Shown here piece after piece: positions 43,395-56,180 of a stretch of DNA of 64,000 bases. Source of the stretch: Aplectana chamaeleonis (lineage: Eukaryota; Nematoda; Chromadorea; Rhabditida; Cosmocercidae). Below the pieces are notes generated by a model, which searched no databases, was not told the DNA's origin, and saw nothing but the letters and a program-made list of their open reading frames with translations. Every line of letters begins with the position of its first letter. Within the stretch, counting starts at the first letter, position 1. The stretch is taken from the NCBI GenBank assembly GCA_029168955.1, contig JAPDOI010000215.1, positions 190,001 through 254,000 on the forward strand. The letters are read 5' to 3'. Both the position numbers and the translations under genes were made by a program.

Positions 43395-44010
43395 CAAACG
43401 TCCCATGATGTCCTGCACACCCCTACTGCGGTCCTGCACACATTCCAAGACATCCTGCACACCCCCACTGCGGTCCTGCACACGTCCCATGATGTCCTGC
43501 ACACTCCTACTGCGGTCCTGCAAACGTTCCATGATGTCCTGCACATTCCTACTGAGGTCCTACACACATTCTACGACGTCCTGCACACATTCTATGACAT
43601 CCTGAACACCCCTACTGCGGTCCTGCACACGTCCCATGATGTCCTGCACGCATTCCATGACATCCTGCACATCCCAACTGCGGTCCTGCACACGTCCCAT
43701 GATGTCCTGCACACTCCTACTGATGTCGTGCAGACATTCCATGACATCTTGCGCACCCCTACTGCGGTCCTGCACACGTCCCATGATGTCCTGCACGCAT
43801 TCCATGACATCCTGCACATCCCAACTGCGGTCCTGCACACGTCCCATGATGTCCTGCACACTCCTACTGATGTCGTGCACACATTCCATGACATCTCGCG
43901 CACCCCTACTGCGGTCCTGCACACGTCCCATGATGTCCTGCACACTCCTACTGAGGTCCTGCACACATTCTGCGGCGTCATGCACACCCCTACTGAGGTC
44001 CTGCTGTAGC
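43395..44010. repeat. 21-bp minisatellite, about 29 units
   Basis: Units follow GTCCTGCACAC plus ten variable bases (GTCCCATGAT, TCCTACTGCG, ATTCCATGAC) in alternating higher-order patterns. Because 21 is a multiple of three, several frames stay open. The minus strand reads seven-residue repeats such as VQDIMGR, VQDRSRG, VQDVMEC from about 44132 to 43233, interrupted by one TAG at 43560-43562. The plus strand reads HTSHDVL, HTPTAVL from 43158 to 44009. I cannot say whether either is translated. Confidence 0.9.
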
Positions 44011-46729
44011 TCCATGACGTCCTGCATACTCCTGTTGCGGTCCCGCATAGTTAATTGGCACTTCAGCACACCCTGCGACGCCTTCTTTTCGATGGTGCGC
44101 ATAGTACGAACACGCGCCTCGCTCAAGAACATCCCTCCCGCACCACCGTCCTCTTCTGATCCGAATGTTTAGAGTACACCACACTATAGAGCAAGGTATT
44201 TATATGGAGTCTCTAAGAAAACAATAACTGATAACGAAAAAACCCGTCATCACTATGAACTAATATTGAGAGGCCGGTTTCTATGTTCGAACCGCCTGTA
44301 AGTGGTCCAGGAGTGAAAGTGGTGAGTTCTGCGGATTATTTTCGGCATCCTCGTGCCCGATTACCTCTGGTCACCAAGTTTCAAGCAATTTGGTACACGC
44401 CGTTCGAAAAAATGAAATGTGACGGGCGGAGGCGGTGGCGGAAAAAAATTTTGCGTTATTTGAGGCGCCATATCTTTTGAGAGCGGTGACCGATTTCAAT
44501 GAAACTTGGCTCAGATATGTATAATGATTAGACCCTTTGACTGATGTACAGCTTATTTTTGGTGACAAGATGAATAGGTGATCTCGGTATAGGGCATGCG
44601 CGCGGTAAGCGATCAAAGCCAAATCTGGTGAGCGCTTCGCGCTCACCACAATTTCGAGGTGGCTGCCGTCCACTTTGAAAACACGTCCTCTGCAGTCTCA
44701 AAAGAGCGGATCCAAGGAAGGCTTTGAAAAGACTCCGATAAAAAAATGATGAAGTTCTCAAGAAGGTGAAAAGAAGCCCAGCAAAAGTCAGCAGCGCATA
44801 CAGAAGCGGATGCGCGATGATTCATCATCAGGCTACTACTAAAAACATCAAAGCCGCATGCTCTCTTTGCTAGTCGATCCAGCATAAATTGCTGAAAGGC
44901 AGCTTTCACTATGAAAAAGTATGCCGTCTTCTCCCAAAAAAGTCAGCATCGGGCCCTTCAGAGAAGAGTAAGAAGGAAAAAAGTAATGGCAAGGAAGTGG
45001 ATGAAACTCGATTAGATCGCTCGATCCATCAGATCACCCTGCCTGCCTCCTGGAAGAGTTTTCAACTCGAAGGATATTTGCCGGGGTAATGAAAACCTTT
45101 CAGCTCGTGTGCTTCTAAATTCCTATGATGTTTTAGGGAATCCTCGGTAAATTGAACACAAGACAGAGTCACCTACTTAAAGGCAGTGGGCAGGGTGAAT
45201 GATTTCTTGAGAAAACTACAAAAATCTGGTTTGTTGGAAAAGAGCTGTTCAACCGCGAATTTTGCGCGGCGAAAAATAGAGCTAAATTGGAGTTATTATG
45301 GTACGAAGACGCCAATTCATGCACACGTGCACAACGCCGCCCATAGGAATTTGAGTTTTATTCTGAGGCTGATGAAATTCTATGACCTGCACAGCAATTT
45401 ATGAAGTGGCCTTAGTGCGAAATGGAAAATTTTCACAAAAAAAAGCAAGCAAAAAAGTGCTAGTGGTAGTAATTATTGGAGCTCGGAAAGGCCAAGTCAA
45501 CGATCAGAAGTCATTTATTTATTAGGAGTTTTGAGCCAGCTGATGGAAACTAATACACCAAATCATCGATGCCGGCCACTAGGCTCGTCCATCAGCAAAA
45601 AAAATTTAGATTGCTAATTTCACATCGAATGGGGCTTTTTTGCGATTTCTTTCTGGTTTGGGTCGTACTACACTGAACCAAAGAAAGACTTAACTGAGGC
45701 AAACTCGACAGTCATATTGCATTTTGAAGCCTGCCTTCGAGAAGTTTGAAACGTGAAACCACTTCCGACCTTTCGATTTGCGCATTTCCGAACTTCACCC
45801 GCGCACAATTTAGGCGTAGTAGATTATATAAGGTTTTAAGCTGTTTTCTCTCTGGAATTTTCAAAGAATTACTCTACTTCGTGTACTTACCTGCTTGAAA
45901 ACATTGAAAACTAGATCACGGCTTTAAGCGTGAACACAGCCTTTGACTTTGAGAGCTTTAGCCGAGAAATGGCTGCGAAATAGCCGAGAATTAGCCCACC
46001 AGGCTCCGCAGTGGCTCTTCGTGGGCTGTTTCCCGGCTCTATCGGAGGCGCTTCTTTTGAAAAAATGCCAAATTTACCACGACGAAAAATTTTCGCAATT
46101 CTCTCAAGAGGCTATACCTTAGTTTTCGGAAGGATAAAATATTGGGATTAGGTGTATCAATAGGCATTGTATATGAACATTTTGTTGATTTTCAAACCTA
46201 CACTACTTTGACCACAAACCACATCTAATTAGGAAGTTCGAAGATGGTTTAGGTTTTTGAGAAGCAACTCTTAGAAAAAAACCTAACGATAAATTTTCCC
46301 GATTTTTTAAAAGGAGCTGAGAGTAGTATATTTCAAACTTTCGGGTTTAATAACCGATGAATATCAAGAATTACCTTCAACCTTAAACCACGAGTTTACT
46401 GTTGATTATTGTAGAGGACCCCGCGCAAGTCTGCTCCGAAAGTCTTTACTGTCAGTGTCACTTACAGCAGCTGCATGTATTATCACTTCCGCCGGTATGG
46501 TAGGAAGACAGCCGCTACTGCTCCTGCACCCCCGGTCGCTCAACCTCCGTGAACCGGTCTCCTGCGCCGAGTGTCCGCGCGCCATCTTTCACTTCGCCCT
46601 ACAACCATTCGCCGCCATTGAAATCTAGCCCCGCTTAACCCTCAGTTCTATTTTTTTCGCCCGCACATGTTTACTCCAGTTGAGTGGGCAAGGCTCGCAC
46701 TAATATTGCTACGCTCCTTACTGTGCGTT
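44011..46729. other. no supported gene
   Basis: Isolated MITE ends occur (GAAAGGCAGCTTTCACTATG at 44894). A decayed TTAA element runs from TTAAAGGCAGTGGGCAGGGT (45178) to GTGAACACAGCCTTTG (45953). Short ORFs show no recognisable domain. Confidence 0.4.
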
Positions 46730-47439
46730 GGCGCGAACTCGGTGCACGTATTTTATAACATACAGTAGCGGTCGTAAGTCACATGGCCTTTCCGCAAATA
46801 ATGTTACATATCATATGCGCACAGCGTGCCCACAGCAAAACTTGATGAAACTTTAATATGTTATGGGGCATCACAACCCTCTCTTTACACACACACAATT
46901 GGTTTTTGAAGGTGCAGTTTTCAAATATGAAATTTATTTATGATTTCCTGGTAATATTTAAAATTAGGTCTATTCCCTTAAAACATGGCTATCACAATTC
47001 CGAACCCAAAGCAGTTATTTGCTATTCGAAGGTCCTGGGAACCATTGTTTAACCTTGTAAAAAATTAAAACATCGAAATTTTGTTAAGAAAAAAATTCGA
47101 AATAAAATTATACGATATTGCACCTATTAAGTATCTCCCTTTGACGTTATCGAAAAAGAGCGGAAATTATGTTCTAGTTTTATTTTATCAAAGCTTATAA
47201 AGCACATGTTTTCGAATGGTTCTGGGGTCAATAATTTTATTGGGGTGAATTTCCAAAAATTGACTCTGAGTAGTGAATAACTGCTACGGGTTTGGAATCG
47301 TAGTAGCCACGTTTTGTGAAAATAGTCCTAATTTGAGATAATACCACAAAATGCAAAATAAATTCCACATCCAAAATATGCACCCTCAAAACCAGTTTTA
47401 TGTACGGGTAAAGCAATAGAGTATGTCAACGAATATTCG

Positions 47440-47890
47440 GAAAACGAATATTCGACCAAATAAACGATTAATCGAATATTCGAATAATTCGATTATTCGG
47501 AAAAGTCGATTTTACGAATAATTCGTTTATTCGAATATTTGGAAAAGTCAATTTTTCGAATAATTCGTTTATTCGATTATTCGAAAAGTTAAATTTTCGA
47601 ATAATTCGTTTATTCGAATATTCGGAGAAGTCAATTTTTCGAATAATTCATATATTCGAATATTCGGAGGAGTCGATTTTTCGAACAATTCGTTTATTCG
47701 AATATTCGGAAAAGTCAATTTTTCGAATTATTCGTTTATTCGAATATTCGGGTACGTCAATTTTTCGAATAATTCGTTTATTCGAATATTCGGAAAAGTC
47801 GATTCTTCGAACAATTCGTTTATTCGAATATTCGGAAAAGTCAATTTTCCGAATAATTCGTTTATTCGATTATTCGAACGGCCCAATATT
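47440..47890. repeat. 41-42-bp satellite, TTCGAATA type, block 1
   Basis: About ten units of the form CGAATAATTCGTTTATTCGA then ATATTCGGAAAAGTCAATTTT. Each unit is itself rich in self-complementary words (ATTCGAATATTCG, CGAATAATTCG). Confidence 0.9.
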
Positions 47891-47997
47891 CGAATATTCG
47901 GCCGAATAAACGAATAATTCCAGAAAAATAGGAAACAGAGTCGCCGGCACATTCCCATTTTTTGCGGTCCAGAAGTGAAATATCTCCAACCAAACTG

Positions 47998-48198
47998 GGT
48001 GCTATCTTAGCGGTGGGGGCCACTATGGCTGGACGCACTTGGCCCCGCCAAGTGCATCCAGCCATAGTGGCGTGCCGCACTAAATTTGTGCATCACACGG
48101 GGTTTCCCTCCCCTTCCAGAATCAGGATTGCGGCACGGAAGAATGGGCGTGGCCAGATGCGATACAACAGTGCCCCCCCCTCACCGCTTAGATAGCAC
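47998..48198. mobile_element. 200-bp MITE between the satellite blocks
   Basis: GGTGCTATCTTAGCGG and CCGCTTAGATAGCACC are its ends. The interior repeats CCACTATGGCTGGACGCACTT and its mirror. Same family as 22470-22945. Confidence 0.85.
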
Positions 48199-48499
48199 CT
48201 CAAACTGATAGGAAATTCGGATATTGTTGGTAGATATTTTAGAAAATCCAGAGACTTTGATCGTATCGCTTAACAACTACTCATAGACAGTGATAAATGT
48301 TGGTTGAATACTCTTATGATATAATGTGAAATCTTTTTTCGTGAAAGTACATTGGCATAGCTTTGATCTATATAATACCATACAAAAAAGGTCAAGAAAG
48401 TTGGTAGTGCCGCGAACGGGGGTTCGATTATGCGTACTCGGTCCGTACTTCTCATTCGAATACTCGCGATTTTGGCAGGATATTCGAACTATTCGTATT

Positions 48500-48785
48500 T
48501 GAATCATTCGAATAATTCGATTATTCGGAAAAGCCAAATTTTCGAATAATTCGTTTATTCGATTATTCGAAAAGTTAAATTTTCGAATAATTCGTTTATT
48601 CGAATATTCGGAGAAGTCAATTTTTCGAACAATTCATTTATTCGAATATTCGGAGGAGTCGATTTTTCGAACAATTCGTTTATTCGAATATTCGGAAGAG
48701 TCAATTTTTCGAATTATTCGTTTATTCGAATATTCGGAAGAGTCAATTTTTCGAATTATTCGTTTATTCGAATATTCGAAAATTT
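48500..48785. repeat. TTCGAATA satellite, block 2
   Basis: About six to seven units in the same orientation as block 1. The order of variants (AGTTAAATTTTCG, GGAGAAGTCAA, GGAGGAGTCGA) repeats that of 47570-47700. The two blocks therefore look like one array that was duplicated and split. Confidence 0.88.
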
Positions 48786-49004
48786 TTATTCGTTTGATAT
48801 ACTCTATAAAGCAAGGGTTGTGATGCCCCATAACATACTAAAGTTTCATCAAGTTTTGCCCAATGCAAGCCCAGCTATGTATAAAAACAATATATGCGGA
48901 AAGGCCATGTGAATAGACTTATGACCGCTACTGTGTGTGCACCGAGTTCGCGCCCACACAGAGCAAGGAACTCAAAGTATCGGTGCTATCATTGTCGACT
49001 GTAC

Positions 49005-49686
49005 AGTATACTTGTTCCAGATGGAATTTATTTCGAATATTCGACTTTTCGACTGTAGTCGGATATCGCCCTTTTTCGAATATTCGACTTTTCGACTGTA
49101 GTCGGATATCACACCTTTTCGAATATTCGACTTTTCGACTGTAGTCGGATATCGCCCTTTTTCGAATATTCGACTTTTCGACTGTAGTCGGATATCGCCC
49201 TTTTCAGATATTCGACTTTTCGACTGTAGTCGGATATCGCACTTTTCGAATATTCGACTTTTCGACTGTAGTCGGATATCGCACTTTTTCGAATAGTCGA
49301 CTTTTCGAATAAAAAGTCGACTTTATCGACTGAAACAGCCGGATATTCGTCCCGATTATTCGATTCGGAACATGTAAACTATGCAGTATACTTGTTCCAG
49401 ATGGAATTTATTTCGAATATCCGACTTTTCGACTATAGTCGGATATAACACATTTTCGAATATTCGACTTTTCGACTGTAGTCGGATATCACACCTTTTC
49501 GAATATTCGACTTTTCGACTGTAGTCGGATATCGCCCTTTTTCGAATATTCGACTTTTCGACTGTAGTCGGATATCGCACTTTTTCGAATAACCGACTGG
49601 TCGAATAAAAAGTCGACTTTTTTATCCGACTGAAACAGTCGGATACTCATCATATTATTCGATTCGGAACAAGTATACTGTACAGC
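49005..49686. mobile_element. element with 44-bp TTCGAATATTCGAC satellite, two halves
   Basis: CTGTACAGTATACTTGTTCC at the left is mirrored by GGAACAAGTATACTGTACAG at the right. A second left-type end (GCAGTATACTTGTTCCAGAT) lies at 49383. Each half contains 4-6 units of TTCGAATATTCGACTTTTCG then ACTGTAGTCGGATATCGCCC. Confidence 0.85.
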
Positions 49687-50339
49687 TTCCAGTAGTGCTT
49701 GCGATTGGGTGACTCTGTCTCGTCTCTTTTCAAGCCTTCCTCCGCCTCTCCTCCAATTATCCCAGCACGTCGGGCGTTAGAGTATATTGATTTTTCTCCT
49801 GCATGCCGCATCAAATGATATTCATGTTCAGATATCTAGATTCATGTAGCAGCAAACTCAGCTTTAGATAATGTACGCTCCATCTCTCATGAGCTTCATT
49901 TGTCTCACCAGCGTGGTTAAAACGGTTGGCATAATGTCAGCCTTCCGGTCAAAATCTTAGCACATCGCAGACTTCCTGATATTTTTTTGTACTAAAGTTG
50001 TTGGATTATAAGACCGTTTTAATCCGTCATATTAGGACAACGTATGAACAACTCCATTCTTATCGTTATTTGTGGTTTTGTGGTTTTTTCTGCCGTATGT
50101 TTTCATTGCTAACCGATGAGGCATGTCTTTCTTTTTTTCTAGATTTCTTCCATACATTCTATCTATTACCATTCTTTCTTCCTTTTCCATCCTTCTTAGT
50201 CTCATTTCCCTGAATTCTGAATGTCCTATGTTTGAAACTGCATAATTATTTTCTTTAGGGAAAACAACAGGTTGTAGCGAAAGTTCCCGCGCCACTCTTT
50301 TTTTTTCGTGAAACTTTTCCAAATTTTCGGTGCTGTTTT

Positions 50340-51030
50340 CTGGTCGAGCAAGATATAGCGTTCCAAAACGCAAATCCTTTTCTATCCAACGCTTTCTTCG
50401 CTCTCATCCCTGTCAAATCGCCAGCGGTGTAGCGCAGGGTAGCTTTTTGGGTCCACCACTATTCCTAATTTATGTGAACGATTTCTTAGACGAATTGTCG
50501 AGCACATGTAAGTTATTCGCTGATGATCTCAAACTATATCACTCTCTTCGAAATCCCGCTATCGATTTTCAAAAGCTTCCGTAGGATTTGAACCGGGTTG
50601 CCGATTGGTCTAAACAATGGCAGTTGCAGTTACATATCTGAGGAAAAATGCAACTTGCTGCACATCAATTTCTAACACGAGTGCATCTTACGCCTAACAA
50701 TGTTGCGCTTCCGGTACGACGCGTTTTTATCAAGCTACCTCCTGGGCCAAAAGTTCCAGATTACACTAGTGGATAAAAATGTTATTGACTGAAACCTTAC
50801 GGTATAGGAGAGCTGAGTTCGATCTACATTTATGTTTTGAGGTCGTCAATGGTTTCAGTGACATTCTTTTTGAGAGCCGTTTTGCGTTTAGTCGCCACTG
50901 TGCTCGCTGTCGCCAACTCGGTTTCCACCTCAAATCCGGCGTACTGCACTTTTTTGCGTATCGGGTTATCCAAATTTGAAACAAACTGCCTCTGGAAGTT
51001 GTCGAAGCACAAAATTTCGATTTTCAACTG
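50340..51030 (+). pseudogene. non-LTR retrotransposon reverse transcriptase fragment (3' end)
   Basis: 50390-50581 reads IASGVAQGSFLGPPLFLIYV then NDFLDELSSTCKLFADDLKL. These are the SG.PQGS.LGP and FADD palm motifs of CR1/jockey-type reverse transcriptase; FADD holds two catalytic Asp. A TAG at 50582 interrupts the frame, which resumes as DLNRVADWSKQWQL. Farther on, 50775-51030 reads LRYRRAEFDLHLCFEVVNG and FAYRVIQI, stop, NKLPLEVVEA, the usual C-terminal region with the Trp of IWN.LP mutated to a stop. It is a decayed, 5'-truncated copy. Confidence 0.85.
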
Positions 51031-51117
51031 TCGACTGTCAAAGTTTGATCTCAGGTCAATACATGGGACAGACGGCCGTCTATTCTGTTAGAATTTTACG
51101 TTTAGAGTGTTGTCATC

Positions 51118-51601
51118 TTAAAGGCAGTGTTCACGATGAAAAAAGTTTTCGAAATTCCACTAGGATTGGGTAGTGGAGGGACACTCTGTAACGTTAACGT
51201 CGAAAGAACGCATGAAAACGAGCCAGGAAGAGCCCCAAAAGAGCCCGAAGTTGCAACTTCGAGCGCATTGAAAACCCCAAAAGCGCCACCGACGTGAACA
51301 AATGAATGCTCGAGATCGTGAGATGAGCGATGATCTTCAATCATTAGCCCCGTTCTTCCCTTCATTCTCAGCTTCTCTCTTTACTCAGGTCAGCTCGCAT
51401 AGATCGGCTGCAAAAGACGGAAGTTACTAGCCTCGGACAACTCGTCCACCATGTTTCCATAGCTCAATCTTTGAGGGACCATACCTGCGTTCACAGAAGG
51501 TCTTGTATGATTTCAGAGACACCATTGGAATCAGCATGGGGCCGTTTTCAAGAAAGGCGGAAAAACAGAAAAACGATTTTTATTGTGAACACTGCCTTTA
51601 A
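51118..51601. mobile_element. TTAA MITE, GTGTTCACGAT ends
   Basis: Left TTAAAGGCAGTGTTCACGAT, right ATTGTGAACACTGCCTTTAA. A sister of 33481-33972. It lies about 90 bp after the retrotransposon fragment. Confidence 0.93.
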
Positions 51602-53213
51602 CGAGTATTTTCACGAGAGTTTATTTACTTGTCTACCTGTTTACTTCCATGCTTGGACTACCTTTATTCATTCATTCATTCATTCCATCTAACCGTACTT
51701 GTCACGCCTCTACCTCTTCATATATATGCCGTATGTTTCTTTGTTGCGAAACAAAGCGATTGATTGATCTCCTTGCAAAACATAGAGGTTTCCGAATTTC
51801 AAGTGGAATTTCGACAAAAGTCCGAAGTAGCGGCTAAGCGCATCTGAACGTTTCTAGCGATCCTAACACGATGCACTTTCGAGGAGTTCTATATCTTTCT
51901 ACACCAGATTCTGCTTACAAGATTTCTTATGGGTAAGACATTACACAGGGCTGTCCGCAAATCTTTTTCAAAATTTTCGGAAACGGAAGAAAAATCATCG
52001 AAAATCGCCGGAAACGGAAACGGAAGAGATAGAAAATTTTGGGGTTGCCTCATTCTCACGTTTCGTCGCTGCTCATTGGGCCTGCAGCTTTCATTCAATA
52101 CTCAATGGTTTCAGTCAATGAACTAATTGTTATTCAAAGTAAAGTCTCATTACGAGGAATTCCACGATTGCGAATCCTCGCTTTTGGAAATTCGAAAAGG
52201 CGATTTCTAAAATTAGTCATTGTATGTTGCCGCCCCTCGAAATGGTGTGCATAAGGGGTGTGCGGTAATTGCCACTTTCCGATTGCAGCTTGCTGACCGT
52301 TTTACGAGTTTGCCATTTGAGGAAATTTTATTTTCTGTTGCCGCACACCCCTGGTGTACAGCCTGTCCCCCAGAAAGTAGTCCAAGCGGTTCCAGGTGTA
52401 GAAGAACGCGGGCGCCTGCGCTGCGTCTTCAACGCTGATTAGAATTCAATTTTCCGATTCTAAGCGACTCATTTTCTCAAATCTAATAGCGTATTGAAGT
52501 GGACAACAAATGATTGAGTTTTTAGAAAAATAAAAGAAAACTCTTCGGCGAGAATAGGAAAATTCTCTAGTAATCTGTGACGAACGAGCTGCGCCGCTTC
52601 CAGTGATCACCTCCACCTGTGTCCGCCGATACTCCTTTCTGCAAAACCGGCTGTACGTACTCGATTTCTATTGCTGTTTTAGCGGTAAACCAACGAAGAT
52701 GTGGTATCAAGAGAGAAAGCTTCACGAAATCATTCACTTTCAGATTTTAACGTTCATATTCTTAAGAAGAATCTCCAAAAGGCGTTTAGACTCCTGCCAC
52801 AACCATTTCATGTTAATATTCCATGGAGTCGAAATTTCAAGACCTCAAACTTCGTGAAGGATCTCAGCTAAGCTCAGATATTCGCTTGAACGCAAGGGAT
52901 CAGCTGTGAGTTTCAGAGTATCATGAAACCCTCAAAAATCCTTGCCTACACCCACTACCATAGATCATGACCACTATTTTATTCCGTTTCCGGGCCCAAA
53001 AACTCGGAAACGGAAGCGGAACGGAACAGCTCAAAAAACACCGAAAATACGGAAACGGTATCGGAAACGGAACAGTACCGCACAGTCCTGACATTACATA
53101 ACAAGATACTAACTACAACACCCCGGCTCCACGACAGCACCTAAAGAACCACTGGTGGGCGCCGGGCCCACACGAATGTCCCTGACCTGCCCCTCGAGGG
53201 TCGGTTCAATGCT
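51602..53213. other. repeat-rich, no supported gene
   Basis: GGAAACGGAA-type repeats occur at 51960-52030 and 52970-53090. A small inverted repeat (AAGGGGTGTGCGGTAA at 52251; TTGCCGCACACCCCTGG at 52339) looks like a 100-bp MITE. An ATTC tetranucleotide run lies at 51668-51690. Confidence 0.45.
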
Positions 53214-53767
53214 TTGAAGGCAGTGGTCGCGATGAAAAACGTTATCTAAAAAACTATAAAAATCTGCTTAGATAGAAAACAGCTGAAAACTATGAAGGTC
53301 GCGCGGTGAAAAACGGGCTAGAATTATAGTTTCTAGGGCCCAAAGAAGCCAGTTCGTGCACACGTGCACAGCGCTGCAAAAAAAGATCGCCGCCTCATGC
53401 CGAGAAGTCAAAAATGATCGACATTCAGAGGAAGAGATAAATGCAAGTTTACGTAATGGAAAGAGTTGACCAATGAAAGCAAGCACTTCAGTCAATGTTT
53501 TTGACTAGATGAGCCCGAAGGATAATGTTCATTGATTGAAATTCAATTTCAAGTCACCTGATGTTCTTGATATTAGAGATCATCGATGCCGATGATGTGG
53601 AGTGGGCTCGTCCACCATCAAAAGACAAGAAAGCTCAGGCTTCAGATTTGGCCCAGGACAGCTATTTTTTCGCGATTTTTTCTCATAGGTTCTACTACTC
53701 TGTACCCAGAAAAGGGTTTAGAGAGGAAAAGAAGACAAGCATATTCTAACGCGACCACTACCTTTAA
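53214..53767. mobile_element. TTAA-type MITE, GTGGTCGCGAT ends, reverse copy
   Basis: Left TTGAAGGCAGTGGTCGCGAT, right GCGACCACTACCTTTAA. The interior is the reverse complement of the copies at 20314 and 40200. Confidence 0.92.
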
Positions 53768-54509
53768 TGCTGAAAAGCGTTAGCCAACTAGCTTTCTACG
53801 CAATAATTAGAATTTTCGTGTAGAAGAGATGAGTTTTCGCATTTTCTTCCAATAGGAAATTACGCACCAAGTTGTGGAAACGTCAGTGTCGGGTTATATG
53901 GTCTTTGAAAGAGAATTATGTATGTGCTTTACAGTGTAAATTACTGTCCTTATCGAAGCGAAACTGCGATACGCAGTTGCGGACGGCCGTTGTTGCAACA
54001 CGCAGCTCGCTAGTATTATTCCATGTGCCAACACGTTTATCATCCTGCTGCGTGATGTACCCTCGATGGAAAGTGATTAACCACCGGAGGCCGACTGGCG
54101 CAGCCCATGCGACGCAAATCTGCGGCGCGCGCGTCTAACGCGATTGGAGCACGATCATACACTCAACCAAAATCCTGTCCAGGCGAGAGAATGTGATATA
54201 CAGGGAAAGCCTGGCCTAGCTCTTCTTAATACCCTAATGACAAACCTTGAGAAGTAAAAATAATACAATATGTGGTATGAACACTAGATTTCACTCTTCT
54301 CTAAGGTTAAGAGGCGAAACTAGTCTCAGCTCTTCCTATCACAGAAGCAACATCACTAAGATAATCCACGAGACCAATCTCACCAACATATGAGAAGCTC
54401 AAAGTGTATAGAACAGACCATTAATAACATCCTTTAAACTGGTTAGGGAAGAACATCTTTTTCCTATTCCCAAGTAAGTGATTCCACTCATGCAAGGAAA
54501 AAACCGTCA

Positions 54510-55001
54510 TTAAAGGCACAGTACACCCAGAAAATTATTTTTCAGATTTCATGCTCTTCTTGGAAAGGGTCACACGCTGATCACAGTGGTATCTCAGAAA
54601 TCGGTCAAAACCCCCTATGAACAGAGTTATGGATCCCTAAAGATGCCTATATTCTAAGGGTGAAAAATTTGTGGACGAGTTGTCCTAGGCCTGTATTTCC
54701 TTTCATTCGCAACCGTTGCGCGAGAGCGAGCCAGGATAAGAAGACAGTCCGGCAGTGGACTGAAGAACAAAGACTTGTTGGAATTCATCCATCCATCTAG
54801 CCGCTATCGAGTTCGTAAATCAGGTAGGGGGTCCGGCCTGTGGAGGTGAGGGAAGGGGGTCGGGCTTGTGGTGGTCGCTTATATCTCGCTTATTAGGAGG
54901 ATTTGAGATCTCGCATTTGCCACGTGTTATACAGGAGGGGTCTTCTACACAATTACATGAAAATCTCAAATTTCATATCTGAGGGTATACTGTGCCTTTA
55001 A
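54510..55001. mobile_element. TTAA MITE, GTACACCC ends, nested in the 3-kb fold-back
   Basis: Left TTAAAGGCACAGTACACCC, right GGGTATACTGTGCCTTTAA. Strongly similar to 28867-29357 along its length. Confidence 0.93.
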
Positions 55002-55509
55002 CCAGTCCTAGGACTACAGAGGAATATTTTAGCCTACTAGTTAGCAGAAAGTCTAATAAGTCCTCTCCATCATCACAGTCCGTCTTAGGTTCGATCCATT
55101 TCATCCTTAGAAAAAGATATATGAGATCGGATTTCTTATGAATAAATAACGCTAGTAACAACATCAAACTTGGAGAACCTAGCGGAATCGACATGACTGA
55201 TGGATTTGAGAAACATTTCTGCAGAGCAAAACCTCGCGAACTACACCCCTCACCCTTCAAAGCTTCGGTATTACTCGTAATTTTCGAGGTTTTCGACGGT
55301 AGGCTAAGCTTACTGCATTAGAAATAGCATGAATAACAATTCATTAGAAAACATTCAATATTCCATAGTCGCTTAATGCCTTTCACATATTCTACTACTT
55401 GACTCTGAGGAATCGTCTCAAGAAGATGAATCAGGTACAGCAGTGGAGCAATAGACTACTTTTCAACAGCTGTTAAGATTGGTCCTGTGGGTTCTGTTCC
55501 AAGGGAGAT

Positions 55510-56180
55510 TCGCCACCTACCGGTGGCAATTTGGAAAATCATGTTGTCCTTGCTGTAGGTCTGTGACCTTAAATAAATGACCCGTGCTTGAATTTTCCAA
55601 AATGGCCGCGGGGACTTCAAAAATGGCTCTTTCATTGCGTCACAAAAAGGTCATGGTGGTCCATCACTCATCAGGGAATTTCTGTGGGTGACCAGAAAAA
55701 ATTCGGATTCGGCTCTAAAATTTCAACTGTGGGTTATTTATCGCGCTGAACCCGAATCTGAGATCCGTTCCTCGCTAGACTTTGGGCTACTGTGGGATGC
55801 GGTAGTCATAATGCCTTTTAATTGGCGTTGCTTACCTTATAGATTCAGAGATCAAAATTTGGACCTCAAATTCGTGTTCAGCGTCCCAACTAACATCCAC
55901 AGTGAAATTTTCAGACAATTCTGAGACTTTTACCAAGCTACCATATACCCACCGTATTCTAATTTATCGAAAACCCCTATGTGCAAGTTTTAAGGCGATT
56001 TGATCGTAGCATTCTCGAAATCGTCAGAGGTTGCGTTTGGGCAGCGAAATTCCCCCATTTTGAATCTCCGGACCAAATCAGATGGAATTATCAAACATTG
56101 ACAAAACCCCTAGAACCAAGTTTAAAGCTTAATCCAAGACATTTTTTGAAGGCCCAAGAAATTGTCATCCGTGTACCCCT
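55510..56180. repeat. units shared with 38480-39200
   Basis: CATGTTGTCCTTGCTGTAGG then TCTGTGAC, GCGGGGA.TT.AAAAA.GGC, and GACCTCAAATTCGTGTTCAG occur in the same order as at 38500-38850. It is an old dispersed repeat, here forming the core of the fold-back. Confidence 0.7.

Larger units (their letters stand above)
46730..48954. mobile_element. 2.2-kb inverted-repeat element carrying satellite DNA
   Basis: Left GGCGCGAACTCGGTGCACG and right GTGCACCGAGTTCGCGCC are the ends. The arms pair through CAGTAGCGGTC.TAAGTC, CACATGGCCTTTCCGCA and CAAAACTTGATGAAACTTTA.TATG to about 46880 and 48815. The middle holds two TTCGAATA satellite blocks separated by another MITE. Ends resemble the small hairpins at 15311 and 42672. 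Confidence 0.85.

Noticed and set aside
43158..44009. Plus-strand ORF of about 283 codons as a gene
   Set aside because: Most of it is the 21-bp minisatellite, which keeps many frames open, and the unique N-terminal part runs through a G run at 43329-43340. Listed as a repeat with coding capacity instead.
47440..48785. CRISPR-like array
   Set aside because: Units are contiguous and self-complementary with no unique spacers, and the context is eukaryotic.
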